Assembly: GCA_045615505.1 (NCBI GenBank)
Contig: JAZLEZ010000039.1
Coordinates: 1-30,089 of the forward strand
DNA from: JAZLEZ01 sp045615505
GTDB taxonomy: Bacteria; Spirochaetota; Spirochaetia; Sphaerochaetales; Sphaerochaetaceae
Length of the DNA stretch: 30,089 nt
Reading direction: 5' to 3'
Program-made: the position numbers and the translations under genes
The notes under the pieces: model-generated
What the model saw: only the letters and a program-made list of their open reading frames with translations
What the model was told of the DNA's origin: nothing
Database searches by the model: none
In this document: piece after piece, positions 1 to 7,674 of the stretch
Position numbering within the stretch: the first letter of the stretch is position 1
Layout of the letters: every line of letters starts with the position of its first letter

Positions 1-224
1 CAGAAGAAACAGAGTTGGGTTCCGGAAAGGAAGTCATTCCTTGTCAGTATTCCGGAGAAGATTTCAGATGTGCTATGAATTACACATATCTTTTAAGCCC
101 TCTTAAAGTTATGGAAGGCTTTGATGCCAGAATTTCTTTTACGGAAAGCGGAAGACCGTTTACGCTAACATCCGATCCTGAACAGGATTATCTGCATGTA
201 ATCATGCCGATGAATCTCAATTAA
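1..224 (+). CDS. dnaN: DNA polymerase III sliding clamp (beta), 3' end only
   Basis: Partial gene: the reading frame is open from base 3 and stops with TAA at 222-224, so only about the last 73 residues are present. The C-terminus ends in MPMNLN, close to the MPMRL-type tail of bacterial DnaN, and recF follows at once, which is the classical dnaN-recF order. The beta clamp is a ring-shaped dimer that tethers DNA polymerase III and repair proteins to DNA. The stop codon and the recF start are separated by one base, so the two are probably co-transcribed and translationally coupled. The start and first two domains lie outside the window. Confidence 0.85.
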   Translation, partial: EETELGSGKEVIPCQYSGEDFRCAMNYTYLLSPLKVMEGFDARISFTESGRPFTLTSDPEQDYLHVIMPMNLN

Positions 225-225
225 G

Positions 226-1326
226 ATGCTGATAAACAATTTGCAGCTGAAGAATTTCAGAAATATCAACAGCTGCACTTTGGATGTTTCACATAAGAAT
301 ATCATTCTCAAAGGAGAGAACGGGCAGGGAAAAACAAACCTGCTCGAATCTCTTTATTTACTGTGTTTCGGTTCTTCTTTCAGAACTCCGAACCTGAAAG
401 AAGCAATAAAATACGGAAGCGGATTTTTTTATCTGAAATCGGAATTTGAAGACTCGCAATCGTTCTTCAGAAGTACGGAAATTTCATTTGACGGAGACAA
501 AAAAACCATCAAAGTTGACGGCAAGGAAATTCATGACAGAAAAGAACTTATATACAATCTTCCCTGTATTGTCTTTTCACATGACGATATTGAATTTGTA
601 AGAGGTGAACCGGAAAACCGTCGAAAATTTTTCGACCAGACAATGACGATGTATGACCCCGTTTTTTTTGACGAGCTAAGACGCTACAAACAGGTTCTCA
701 GACAGAGAAATGCCGCTCTTAAGGAACAGAGATATTCCCTTTTGGATGTATATGATCAGAAACTATCCCATCTGGGGATTCCGCTTATGAAAGCAAGAGA
801 AAAAATCTGCTCTTCATTTGCAGGTATTTTTCCTGAAATTTACGAAAAAGTATCCCTTGATGACAGAAAAATCAACATATCATACAGGCCTTCTTGGTCG
901 TTGGATTTTGATGAAGAGCAGATTATAAAAAAACTTGCAGAACAAAGAGATACAGATATTAAAATGTCAACGACCACAAGCGGTCCTCACAGAGACAGGT
1001 TTGTGATAACAGATAAAAACGGCATTTTTGTAAACGGTGCATCTACGGGTCAAATGAGACTTGCTTCGCTTGTTTTCCGTTCAGCTCAGGCTCGGTTTTT
1101 CAGAGAAAAATCTTCTGAAGACCCCATTTTTCTGATGGATGATGTTCTTCTGGAACTGGACGGAGAAAAAAGGAGCAGATATCTGTCCTGTCTGGGAAAC
1201 TACAGTCAGGCATTTTTTACCTTTTTGCCGGAAGAAAAGTACTTCGGTCAGTCTTTTGATATTTCCGGTAATGACAGCAAAGTATATACTGTGAAAGAAG
1301 GAACATTTACAGATGAAGGTAAATGA
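226..1326 (+). CDS. recF: DNA replication and repair protein RecF
   Basis: 366 residues, normal RecF length. RecF is an SMC/ABC-like ATPase that helps load RecA at single-strand gaps with RecO and RecR. Visible motifs are a Walker A GENGQGKT at residues 30-37, an ABC-signature-like STGQMR at about 273-278 (a divergent form of the usual SGGQ) and a Walker B IFLMDDV at about 301-307. The ATG lies one base after the dnaN stop, and the 3' end overlaps the next gene by 14 bases. Both features indicate one dnaN-recF-dciA transcript. Family assignment is firm from motifs and position. Confidence 0.95.
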   Translation: MLINNLQLKNFRNINSCTLDVSHKNIILKGENGQGKTNLLESLYLLCFGSSFRTPNLKEAIKYGSGFFYLKSEFEDSQSFFRSTEISFDGDKKTIKVDGKEIHDRKELIYNLPCIVFSHDDIEFVRGEPENRRKFFDQTMTMYDPVFFDELRRYKQVLRQRNAALKEQRYSLLDVYDQKLSHLGIPLMKAREKICSSFAGIFPEIYEKVSLDDRKINISYRPSWSLDFDEEQIIKKLAEQRDTDIKMSTTTSGPHRDRFVITDKNGIFVNGASTGQMRLASLVFRSAQARFFREKSSEDPIFLMDDVLLELDGEKRSRYLSCLGNYSQAFFTFLPEEKYFGQSFDISGNDSKVYTVKEGTFTDEGK

Positions 1327-1633
1327 AGATTATGAACACTTATCACCGGAAGATCCGGTAAGCTCAACGGTTTTTTTCAAGGACATTCTTGACCGGCTTA
1401 AGATTGATTTGAATTCACCGGAGCATGTACTTTCAAGCCAATGGTCTGTGATTGTAGGAGAAAATCTTGCCGAAGTCAGTTCTTTCTGCGGCTTGAAAAA
1501 CAATGTTATCAATGTGAAATGTACAAACTCCAGTACTGCGGCTTTGTTCAGAATCAACAGTAAGGAAATCATCAAAAAAATCAACACCATCTTTCCCGAA
1601 GCCAATGTAACAAGAGTTCACGTGCGCGTGTAG
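1313..1633 (+). CDS. dciA: DUF721 / DciA-like protein
   Basis: 106 residues, starting inside the end of recF (14-base overlap). The protein has the DUF721 pattern: an N-terminal helix (FFKDILDRLKI, about 22-32), then a compact domain with SSQWSVIVGENLAEVS (about 41-56) and short beta strands ending in VTRVHVRV. DUF721 proteins next to recF are often DciA-type helicase operators, which help load the replicative helicase DnaB in bacteria lacking DnaC or DnaI. The family call rests on the W-x-x-x-VG-x-x-LA pattern and on the dnaN-recF context. The DciA role here is inferred from family knowledge. Confidence 0.75.
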   Translation: MKVNEDYEHLSPEDPVSSTVFFKDILDRLKIDLNSPEHVLSSQWSVIVGENLAEVSSFCGLKNNVINVKCTNSSTAALFRINSKEIIKKINTIFPEANVTRVHVRV

Positions 1634-1635
1634 TG

Positions 1636-1665
1636 TTGACAAAAGAGGAAAAAGGCCGTTATACT
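1636..1665 (+). promoter_or_regulatory. Sigma70-type promoter for rpmH-rnpA-yidC-jag
   Basis: A perfect -35 box TTGACA at 1636-1641 and a -10 box TATACT at 1660-1665 are separated by 18 bases. TTATAC at 1659-1664 would give 17. The -35 begins three bases after the dciA stop codon. Transcription would start near 1672, giving a leader of about 40 bases before the rpmH start, with a GGAG ribosome site at 1701-1704. This is the best promoter match in the window, as expected for ribosomal protein genes. Confidence 0.7.
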
Positions 1666-1714
1666 CGCTATCGTGAAAATCCCGCGAAAGCGATAAAAAT
1701 GGAGATAACCCGAT

Positions 1715-1882
1715 ATGAGTTACAAAGGCGTAAGATCTTACCAGCCAAGTAAAGTTAAGAGAACCAGAAAGTTCGGTTTCAGAGCCCGTATGGCAACAAA
1801 GGGCGGTCGTCTTGTTCTCGCAAGAAGAAGAGCAAAAGGCAGACACAGTCTCTCAGTTTCTGATGAGAAGAAGCCTTACTAA
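1715..1882 (+). CDS. rpmH: 50S ribosomal protein L34
   Basis: 55 residues, too short for most ORF filters. It has the strongly basic L34 core: YQPSKVKRTRKFGFRARMA followed by a TKGGR..LARRRAKGR stretch, ending in SVSDEKKPY. L34 binds 23S rRNA in the large subunit. A GGAG ribosome site ten bases upstream supports the ATG at 1715. Most L34 proteins begin MKRTYQPS; this one begins MSYKGVRSYQPS, about four residues longer, with no other in-frame start that would remove the extension. The 3' end overlaps rnpA by 20 bases. Confidence 0.93.
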   Translation: MSYKGVRSYQPSKVKRTRKFGFRARMATKGGRLVLARRRAKGRHSLSVSDEKKPY

Positions 1883-2210
1883 GAATCAGTTAATCAGACT
1901 ACAGACAGATATTGATCATATTTTCAAAGCAGGAAAAAGATATTCTCTTTCCTGCTTTAAGTTGTTAATAGCAGAAAATAACCTGCCCTACAGCAGAATG
2001 ATTGTAATACCTGTCAGGCACTATGGTAATTCAGTCCGAAGAAACAAAATCCGACGGCAGATTAAGGATATCTGGCGAATTCATCAGGAAGAGATAAAAG
2101 AAGGACTGGATTATGCGTTCATTGTGTACCCTGGTGATGATTTATCCTACAGTAAAAAAGAAGAATTCATTCTTGATCTCTTCAGGAAGAGCGGCTCATT
2201 AAAGGGCTGA
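1863..2210 (+). CDS. rnpA: Ribonuclease P protein component
   Basis: 115 residues from the ATG at 1863, which gives MRRSLTKNQLI, the typical RnpA opening. An in-frame TTG at 1812 would add 17 residues of rpmH-overlapping sequence and is unlikely. RnpA is the protein subunit that helps RNase P RNA bind and cleave pre-tRNA 5' leaders. The family hallmark, a basic RNR-type motif, is seen as NSVRRNKIRRQIKDIWR in the middle of the protein. The start lies 20 bases inside rpmH and has no clear ribosome site, so translation is probably coupled to rpmH. Confidence 0.9.
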   Translation: MRRSLTKNQLIRLQTDIDHIFKAGKRYSLSCFKLLIAENNLPYSRMIVIPVRHYGNSVRRNKIRRQIKDIWRIHQEEIKEGLDYAFIVYPGDDLSYSKKEEFILDLFRKSGSLKG

Positions 2211-2253
2211 GCTTTACTGTATATTTACATCGCTACTGCACACAGGAGAAATT

Positions 2254-4050
2254 ATGGATAAGAAAACAATTTGGTCCGTTGTAATCTGTTTTGTTGTTAT
2301 CTTTGCTATGACTTTTTTCGTAACTTCAAAGCAAGATAAAACACAGATTCAGCCCAACGAAACAGTTCAGGAATTATCCGAGACTGTTTCCGAAAACAAA
2401 AAAGACTGCAATTTCAAGAGTTTAACAAAAGCAGCTGAGAAAACATTCACCTACGAAACGGATGTATTTAATATCACTTTTGATACCAAGGGTGCCAGTA
2501 TTGCATCTATTGAATTGAAGCAACATGCAAGTACGGACGGTAAGTTTCCTGAAATGATTTTCAAGGGAAATAAAAATGACGACAATGCATTTTTGATGTA
2601 TTGGGGTGAAGATTTGAAGAATCCGGTACTTGATGCTTTCTCATATTCCGTTTCAGGTGACAGTGTAGTTTTTAAAAATACTTTCGCAGATGAAAACGGT
2701 CGGACTTTTGATGTCGTCAAGACATTTCAGTTTAAGAAAGCAGATTATCTCATCCGTGTAAATGTTCAGATTGAGGGTGATGGTTTTGATGCAGGCGATT
2801 ATGCTTATACTCTTGCATTTGAGCCTCAGGTCGGTCCTTCTTTTGAATCAATCAAGAGCAATAACAGATACGATTACAGACATTTTTATGTAGGTCTGGT
2901 AAAGAGTAATGGAAAGGTAAAAAGATCAATGGTGACTCTTTCAAAGAGCGGTGATTTCTTTACAACAAGAGATTTGAACTGGATAAGTCTTACAAGCAAG
3001 TACTTCACCATTATTGCCCGTCCTGAAAATACAGATGCCGAATACAAGTATCATGCTGTTGAAGACAAAACCGGTGATATTCAGACAGACAGTATTTATG
3101 TTTCGGTTCCGGATTCAGAAAAGAAAGACAATACTGTTTATTTCTACTGCGGTCCTCAGCTGAAGAAGTATCTCGGGTCATATTACAACGGAGTTGACAA
3201 TGAGTGGGGTTTGAGAAATTACAACCTGGATGATGCTATGGAAAGCGGTTCTGTTCTCGGTTGGCTTGAAATACTTCTCAAGTGGTGTCTTCAGGTTTTG
3301 AACAAGGTTGTTCCGAACTACGGTATTGATATCATCATTCTTACTCTTATTCTCAAGGTTATTTTGTGGCCTCTTCAGAAAAAGAGTACCGAATCTACAG
3401 CAAAGATGGGTACGGTTTCCAAAGAAGTTGAAGCCATCAAGAACAAGTATCCTACAAATACCCAGAAGCAGAATGAAGAAATGCAGAAGCTCTATAAGGA
3501 AAAGGGTATTAACCCTATGGGCGGATGTTTGCCTCTTCTTATTCAGTTCCCTATACTCATTGCTTTCTACGGTCTTTTAAACAAGCACTTTGAACTAAGA
3601 GGTGCTATGTTCATTCCGGGATGGATTCCTGATCTTTCCGTTCCTGAAACAGTAGCAACTCTGAAGTTTGCTATTCCTCTTCTCGGAAATCAGATTCATC
3701 TGCTGCCTATTATCTACACGGCAAGTATGATTTTTTCAATGAAGTACACACAGGCTTCTACACAGAATGCCGGTAACGGAAAAAATATGTGGTTTATGAC
3801 TTGGGGAATGCCGATTATGTTCTTCTTCATTCTTTACAGTGCACCTTCAGGTTTGCTCCTATATTGGACAACACAGAATGCGTTGTCGATTCTCCAGCAG
3901 GTCAACACGAACAGAAAAATGGCAAAGTACGGTCCTGACTACTTTATAAAGAAAAATGAAGGTGAGGAGAAAAAGCAACCTAAAGCTGTACTGAAGTATC
4001 AGGAGAAGCTCAAAAAGCTTGAAAATGCCAAGAAAGAAGAAAAAAAATAA
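2254..4050 (+). CDS. yidC: Membrane protein insertase YidC/Oxa1
   Basis: 598 residues, the long Gram-negative-type YidC. It inserts inner-membrane proteins alone or with SecYEG. A first membrane helix (about 7-24) is followed by a large periplasmic domain (about 25-335). The conserved insertase core follows: a helix near 355-375, a cytoplasmic coiled pair (KMGTVSKEVEAIKNKYP), NPMGGCLPLLIQFPILIAFYG, and two C-terminal helices ending in PSGLLLYW. The tail is very basic, suiting ribosome contact. The groove position that is usually Arg (R366 in E. coli) is Lys368 here. An AGGAG ribosome site precedes the ATG. It lies in the rpmH-rnpA-yidC-jag group, the usual bacterial arrangement. Confidence 0.95.
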   Translation: MDKKTIWSVVICFVVIFAMTFFVTSKQDKTQIQPNETVQELSETVSENKKDCNFKSLTKAAEKTFTYETDVFNITFDTKGASIASIELKQHASTDGKFPEMIFKGNKNDDNAFLMYWGEDLKNPVLDAFSYSVSGDSVVFKNTFADENGRTFDVVKTFQFKKADYLIRVNVQIEGDGFDAGDYAYTLAFEPQVGPSFESIKSNNRYDYRHFYVGLVKSNGKVKRSMVTLSKSGDFFTTRDLNWISLTSKYFTIIARPENTDAEYKYHAVEDKTGDIQTDSIYVSVPDSEKKDNTVYFYCGPQLKKYLGSYYNGVDNEWGLRNYNLDDAMESGSVLGWLEILLKWCLQVLNKVVPNYGIDIIILTLILKVILWPLQKKSTESTAKMGTVSKEVEAIKNKYPTNTQKQNEEMQKLYKEKGINPMGGCLPLLIQFPILIAFYGLLNKHFELRGAMFIPGWIPDLSVPETVATLKFAIPLLGNQIHLLPIIYTASMIFSMKYTQASTQNAGNGKNMWFMTWGMPIMFFFILYSAPSGLLLYWTTQNALSILQQVNTNRKMAKYGPDYFIKKNEGEEKKQPKAVLKYQEKLKKLENAKKEEKK

Positions 4051-4061
4051 GAGGATTATCT

Positions 4062-4742
4062 ATGATCAAAGAATTTGAAGGAAAAACTGAACAAGATGCT
4101 ATTAATCAGGCTATTGAAGAACTCCACATTGAAAGAGAAGACTTTGATGTTGAAATTATTGATGACGGAAAAAGAGGTCTTTTCAAGAGGGGAAATGTAA
4201 AGATTCGTGTTCATGTTGAGGGTACTGAAGAAGTTCAGAAATTTGATTTTGAAAGTGAAGAAGAGCAGGAAGAGGACCTTGAAGTGAACGAAAAACTGGA
4301 AGAAGATATTTGTTCATTTATTGAGGGTATGGTTGAGCGTATGGGTTATTCCTGTAAGGCTTTTGTTTCTTCCCGCAAAGGTAGCAAAATCAATATCAAC
4401 ATAGAGAGCGAGGATTCGAGTATAATTATCGGCCGTAAGGGTAAAAATCTTGACGCTCTTCAGGTTCTGGTGAATGTTTTTACCGGAAAACTGGATGAAA
4501 AGAGAAAAATCATAATAGATGCAGAAGGTTACAGAGACAGACACGAAGAACAGATTGTCAAGAGTGCTTTCAAGGTTGCTCAGATGGTCAAGAAGAGCGG
4601 AAGAAGCCGTCTTCTTGAACCTATGAATCCGTATGAAAGGCGTCTTGTCCATACTGCATTAAACGATGTGACCGGAATTGAAACCAAGAGTGAAGGTGAG
4701 GGGCTTTATAAACAAGTCAGAATCATTCCCAAACATCATTAA
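4062..4742 (+). CDS. jag: Jag/KhpB RNA-binding protein (Jag_N, KH, R3H)
   Basis: 226 residues in three parts. An N-terminal Jag_N domain (about 1-52) contains the KRGLFKRGNVKIRV stretch. An acidic linker (about 60-80, rich in Glu) follows. Then come a KH domain with the GRKG loop at 124-127 and a C-terminal R3H domain with R193-x3-H197. KhpB/Jag proteins bind RNA, often with KhpA, and affect cell division and envelope control in Gram-positive bacteria; the role in spirochaetes is not known to me. The gene starts 11 bases after yidC with a ribosome site (GAGGATT), and a terminator follows, so it is the last gene of the operon. Confidence 0.92.
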   Translation: MIKEFEGKTEQDAINQAIEELHIEREDFDVEIIDDGKRGLFKRGNVKIRVHVEGTEEVQKFDFESEEEQEEDLEVNEKLEEDICSFIEGMVERMGYSCKAFVSSRKGSKININIESEDSSIIIGRKGKNLDALQVLVNVFTGKLDEKRKIIIDAEGYRDRHEEQIVKSAFKVAQMVKKSGRSRLLEPMNPYERRLVHTALNDVTGIETKSEGEGLYKQVRIIPKHH

Positions 4743-4760
4743 ACGCATTTTATTGCAAGA

Positions 4761-4789
4761 AAAGCACCGGTTTTTGCCGGTGTTTTTTT
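4761..4789 (+). terminator. Intrinsic terminator after jag
   Basis: A G/C stem CACCGG (4765-4770) pairs with CCGGTG (4777-4782) across a six-base loop and is followed by a run of seven T at 4783-4789. The stem can extend through the flanking A and T bases. It starts 19 bases after the jag stop codon and would end the rpmH-rnpA-yidC-jag transcript. Confidence 0.85.
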
Positions 4790-4965
4790 ATATTTTAAAC
4801 AAGAAAACATCAAAGAAAGGCTAATTGAAATTGTTGAATAAATGTGGGATGAAGAACTCCACGACTGAATTTTGTTCTACATCCCTACAAAAAAAAGCTC
4901 TTCTCTTATTTGCTGTGACCTTGGAGTGAGAAAATTTCAGGAAGTAAAGGTTATAGTTGACATCT

Positions 4966-5214
4966 TGTGTATAACTTGTGCAGAAAATGTATTTTTACAA
5001 AACGGACTTTTTGTTTTATTTATCAAAATATTACTTAAAAAGTTATATAATTTTATAATAAAAAAGTGTTTACTAATCAGAGTATAATTCATTGTGCCAT
5101 AAGTAAATAAATATATTATTCAGGGTGTTTCCGTCACCCTGTTTATCCGGTACAAAACACTTTTGCAACAGTTTGTTTCAGCATTGATGTGAAATCCTGT
5201 GCATAACTTGTGCA
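4966..5214. repeat. 17-bp direct repeat containing DnaA-box-like sites
   Basis: TGTGTATAACTTGTGCA at 4966-4982 and TGTGCATAACTTGTGCA at 5198-5214 differ at a single base and lie 232 bases apart in the same orientation. Each begins with the reverse complement of a DnaA box (TTATACACA or TTATGCACA) and ends with TTGTGCA, a partial second site. The repetition in non-coding DNA argues for a protein-binding role. Confidence 0.7.
5121..5141. other. Hairpin in the jag-rsmE intergenic region
   Basis: CAGGGTG (5121-5127) and CACCCTG (5135-5141) form a perfect 7-bp stem with a seven-base loop. The + side is followed only by a short T stretch (TTTA). The minus side is followed by A/T-rich DNA (AATAATATAT), 176 bases past the rsmE stop codon. 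It could be a weak terminator for rsmE or part of the DnaA-box region. Confidence 0.4.
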
Positions 5215-5316
5215 TTGTAGTGTGCAAAACTTTATAATCAGTTCGTTATTTCTTTATTTCAGAGTTACTTGCACAACTAATCTTCAAAAAGGAGTTTTGA
5301 AGTTTACCACTTCATT

Positions 5317-6096
5317 TCAGGATTCAAGTAAGGTCTGGACAGCTGCTATGGCATAAATGGCAGCTGTTTCGCATCTTAGAATGTTTGATTTAAGTAGAAC
5401 AGCCTCAAAACCGCTGTCTGTCATCATCTGACATTCACTGTCAGTAAAACCACCCTCAGGCCCGATTAATACTGCAACAGTGCCCTTAAAGCCTTTGACT
5501 GTTGCAACTAAGTCTTTCTGATGTTCTTTTATTTTACATTGATGAAGGATTAAACCTTTTCCTTCCTCATTGTAGGACATACATCTGTTTTGGAAGTCTT
5601 CTGAAACTTTGCTTAAATCTATTGCAGGCTCTATTGTTGTAGGAATCATTGACCCGCTTTGCTGAACAGCTTCCTTTATCATGGCTTTGTAGCGTTCAAG
5701 GCGGGCTTCTTCTTTTCCTTCAATGGAAGCAATACAGTTTTTGCTGTTTACCGGAACAACAGCTCTTACACCCATTTCCGTAGCTTTTTTTATTATTTCA
5801 TCAAGCTTTCTGCCTTTGGGAAGACATTGGTAGAGAATGATGTTTCTTTCCGGTCTGGATTCCGGAAGAGTATCTGTTGTATTTTTTACAATATCAGCTC
5901 TGACTGCGGACAAACGGCAACTGTTTTTGGCAATAGACAGAATTGTAAGATTCCAAACATTACCGTTTTTATCACGACCTGTAACTGAGGCATTTTCCTT
6001 CAGTCTGAGAACTTTTATTAAGTAGTTGTATTCTTTTCCGGTAAGAGTAATTTCATCTGAGCCGTTAAATGAATCGGGAAGGAGAAACAACCGCAT
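5317..6096 (-). CDS. rsmE: 16S rRNA m3U1498 methyltransferase RsmE
   Basis: 259 residues. RsmE is a SPOUT methyltransferase that N3-methylates U1498 of 16S rRNA using S-adenosylmethionine. An N-terminal PUA-like domain (about 1-75) is followed by the knotted SPOUT domain with KGRKLDEIIKKATEMGV (94-110), EAVQQSG, IGPEGGF (211-217) and LRCETAAIYAI (240-250). The last motif is usually LRTETA, so a Cys replaces a Thr. The start codon shares one base with the stop of the upstream protease gene (TAATG), indicating translational coupling. Confidence 0.93.
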   Translation of the reverse strand: MRLFLLPDSFNGSDEITLTGKEYNYLIKVLRLKENASVTGRDKNGNVWNLTILSIAKNSCRLSAVRADIVKNTTDTLPESRPERNIILYQCLPKGRKLDEIIKKATEMGVRAVVPVNSKNCIASIEGKEEARLERYKAMIKEAVQQSGSMIPTTIEPAIDLSKVSEDFQNRCMSYNEEGKGLILHQCKIKEHQKDLVATVKGFKGTVAVLIGPEGGFTDSECQMMTDSGFEAVLLKSNILRCETAAIYAIAAVQTLLES

Positions 6097-7610
6097 TATT
6101 TTGTCAAAACTTCCAAAGCTTTCTTAATCTGAGGGTCAAACCATGTATCTGCTTTCGGGCGTTCATCGTATGTCATTTTGAAATAATACTCGTCTCGAAT
6201 CAGGATGGCCAGAACATCTTCTCTGATTCCGCTGTCTTTGTTGTCTGAGACAAATTTTGCAACATTCTTTTTTGTATAGGCAGGATGTTTTTCAACAAAG
6301 GCCTCAAAGACATTATCTTCATCCATTTTGCTGATTACTTCCCTTTCTGTTTCTTCTACAATTATGCTGTCAACGACGATATCCGGTTCAACTCCGATTT
6401 TATGTATTTCATTTCCTGAAGGAGGCAGGAATTCGGCTGTTGTAATAGAAGCATAACCGTCTCCGTAAGGACTGATTACCTGCATTATACCCTTTCCGAA
6501 TGATTTCGTACCTATGAGGGTTGCCCTTCCGTTATCTCTGAGAGTGGAGCTGAGAATCTCTGCAGAACTTGCAGTTCCGCCGTTGATAAGGCATACAAGA
6601 GGAATGTTTTCATTTACAAGAACGGATTTCGTTGCTCTGAAAACAGTATTTTTGGATTTATCCTTGTAATTTATGGTCAGCAGATCATCGCCGGAAATAA
6701 AGTAGTTTGCAATGTTAAGTGTTGCTTCAACATCTCCGCCCGGATTGTCTCTTAAATCAATGATAAGTCCTTTCATTCCGTTATTTACGAGTTCGGAAAG
6801 GGCAAGTCCCACTTTATTGACCGTATCAGAACTGAATTTGAGGATAAGCATATATCCGATTTTTCCGTCAAGCATTGTGTATTCTACCGTAGGAACCGTG
6901 ATTTCTTCTCTTGTAAGTGTAAGATCGAATATGTCTTCTTTTCGCTTGATTGTGACTGTTACGGAAGAGCCTATTTCGCCCTTCATAAGTTTTGCACAAT
7001 CCGTCGCTTCCAGCCCGCTAACATCCTGACCTTCGATTTTTATTATCATATCGCCTGCAAGCATTCCGCCTCTTGAACTGGGAGTATTCGGGAAAACCTG
7101 TGAAATGTTGCAGTACAGGGTGTCCTCTTTTTCCGGATCCTGATATTTCAGGAATGTTTTGGAAAAATAAAATCCCAGTCCTCCGTATTTTCCGGTTGTT
7201 TCCTCTGCATATTCTTCGGAATTTTCGGATTTTACATAGTACGAATACTTGTCTTCCAATGTATCAAACATTGCTGTTGCCATCGCTTCATAAACAGCAT
7301 CATAATCTATATCCCACAGATAATGTTTCTGAAGCATTTTATACAAACCGGTCAGGCGCTTCATATCAATTTCAATAATCTGTTCTTCGCCTACAGTACC
7401 GTTTGAAGATTGAATAAAAGACTGATAGCTTGTAGGCGTGAATTCAGTTTCTCCGATTATTTGTTTCTGAGGAGCTTCAAAAATAATCCGATCTGTTTTG
7501 GAGGATAAGGAATTTACGATAGCCGGAGCCCAAAGATAAACTGCAGTTGCGGCAGCGGTAACAATCAGAATTGTGATGATGATAATAAGTGCAACATGCT
7601 TTTTTTTCAT
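6096..7610 (-). CDS. S41 family C-terminal processing peptidase
   Basis: 504 residues. The N-terminus has a short basic stretch and one membrane helix (about 7-29), so the enzyme is probably membrane-anchored facing the periplasm. A PDZ domain follows (about 140-235, with GLGFYFS and SRGGMLAGDMIIKIEG). The S41 catalytic core has a Ser348 candidate in NGGTASSAE and Lys373 in KSFGKG, plus Gln377, the serine-lysine dyad arrangement of CtpA/CtpB. Such proteases trim C-termini of exported proteins. A C-terminal tail of about 90 residues is extra. It is read with rsmE. The start has a GGGAG site only two bases before the ATG, so initiation may be weak. Confidence 0.9.
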   Translation of the reverse strand: MKKKHVALIIIITILIVTAAATAVYLWAPAIVNSLSSKTDRIIFEAPQKQIIGETEFTPTSYQSFIQSSNGTVGEEQIIEIDMKRLTGLYKMLQKHYLWDIDYDAVYEAMATAMFDTLEDKYSYYVKSENSEEYAEETTGKYGGLGFYFSKTFLKYQDPEKEDTLYCNISQVFPNTPSSRGGMLAGDMIIKIEGQDVSGLEATDCAKLMKGEIGSSVTVTIKRKEDIFDLTLTREEITVPTVEYTMLDGKIGYMLILKFSSDTVNKVGLALSELVNNGMKGLIIDLRDNPGGDVEATLNIANYFISGDDLLTINYKDKSKNTVFRATKSVLVNENIPLVCLINGGTASSAEILSSTLRDNGRATLIGTKSFGKGIMQVISPYGDGYASITTAEFLPPSGNEIHKIGVEPDIVVDSIIVEETEREVISKMDEDNVFEAFVEKHPAYTKKNVAKFVSDNKDSGIREDVLAILIRDEYYFKMTYDERPKADTWFDPQIKKALEVLTK

Positions 7611-7637
7611 AACTCCCGATATTTTATCATATTTCAG

Positions 7638-7666
7638 TTAACATAAGAACGATAAATCGGTATAAA
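7638..7666 (+). promoter_or_regulatory. Promoter of lgt, probably leaderless
   Basis: -35 TTAACA (7638-7643, one mismatch to TTGACA), 17-base spacer, -10 TATAAA (7661-7666, one mismatch). Only eight bases separate the -10 from the ATG at 7675, and no ribosome site is present, so the transcript would begin at or very near the start codon. Confidence 0.6.
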
Positions 7667-7674
7667 CTTTATAT

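Larger units (their letters stand above)
4790..5316. other. Gene-free A/T-rich region with DnaA-box-like sites (possible origin-type element)
   Basis: About 530 bases between converging genes without a convincing coding region. An open frame at 4872-5087 has no ribosome site and codes for a low-complexity peptide. Three sites match the relaxed DnaA box TTWTNCACA on the minus strand: TTATACACA (4966-4974), TTATGCACA (5198-5206) and TTTTGCACA (5221-5229). The first two sit in a 17-bp direct repeat. Between them is a very A/T-rich stretch (about 5011-5120) that could melt easily, and a hairpin at 5121-5141. dnaN lies nearby. Against a main origin: flanking genes point towards the region, and the + strand genes on both sides that I sampled mostly show more G than C. 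Confidence 0.45.

Noticed and set aside
4872..5087. 71-residue open frame in the jag-rsmE gap
   Set aside because: No ribosome site, hydrophobic low-complexity product, and the frame runs across DnaA-box-like repeats and very A/T-rich DNA.
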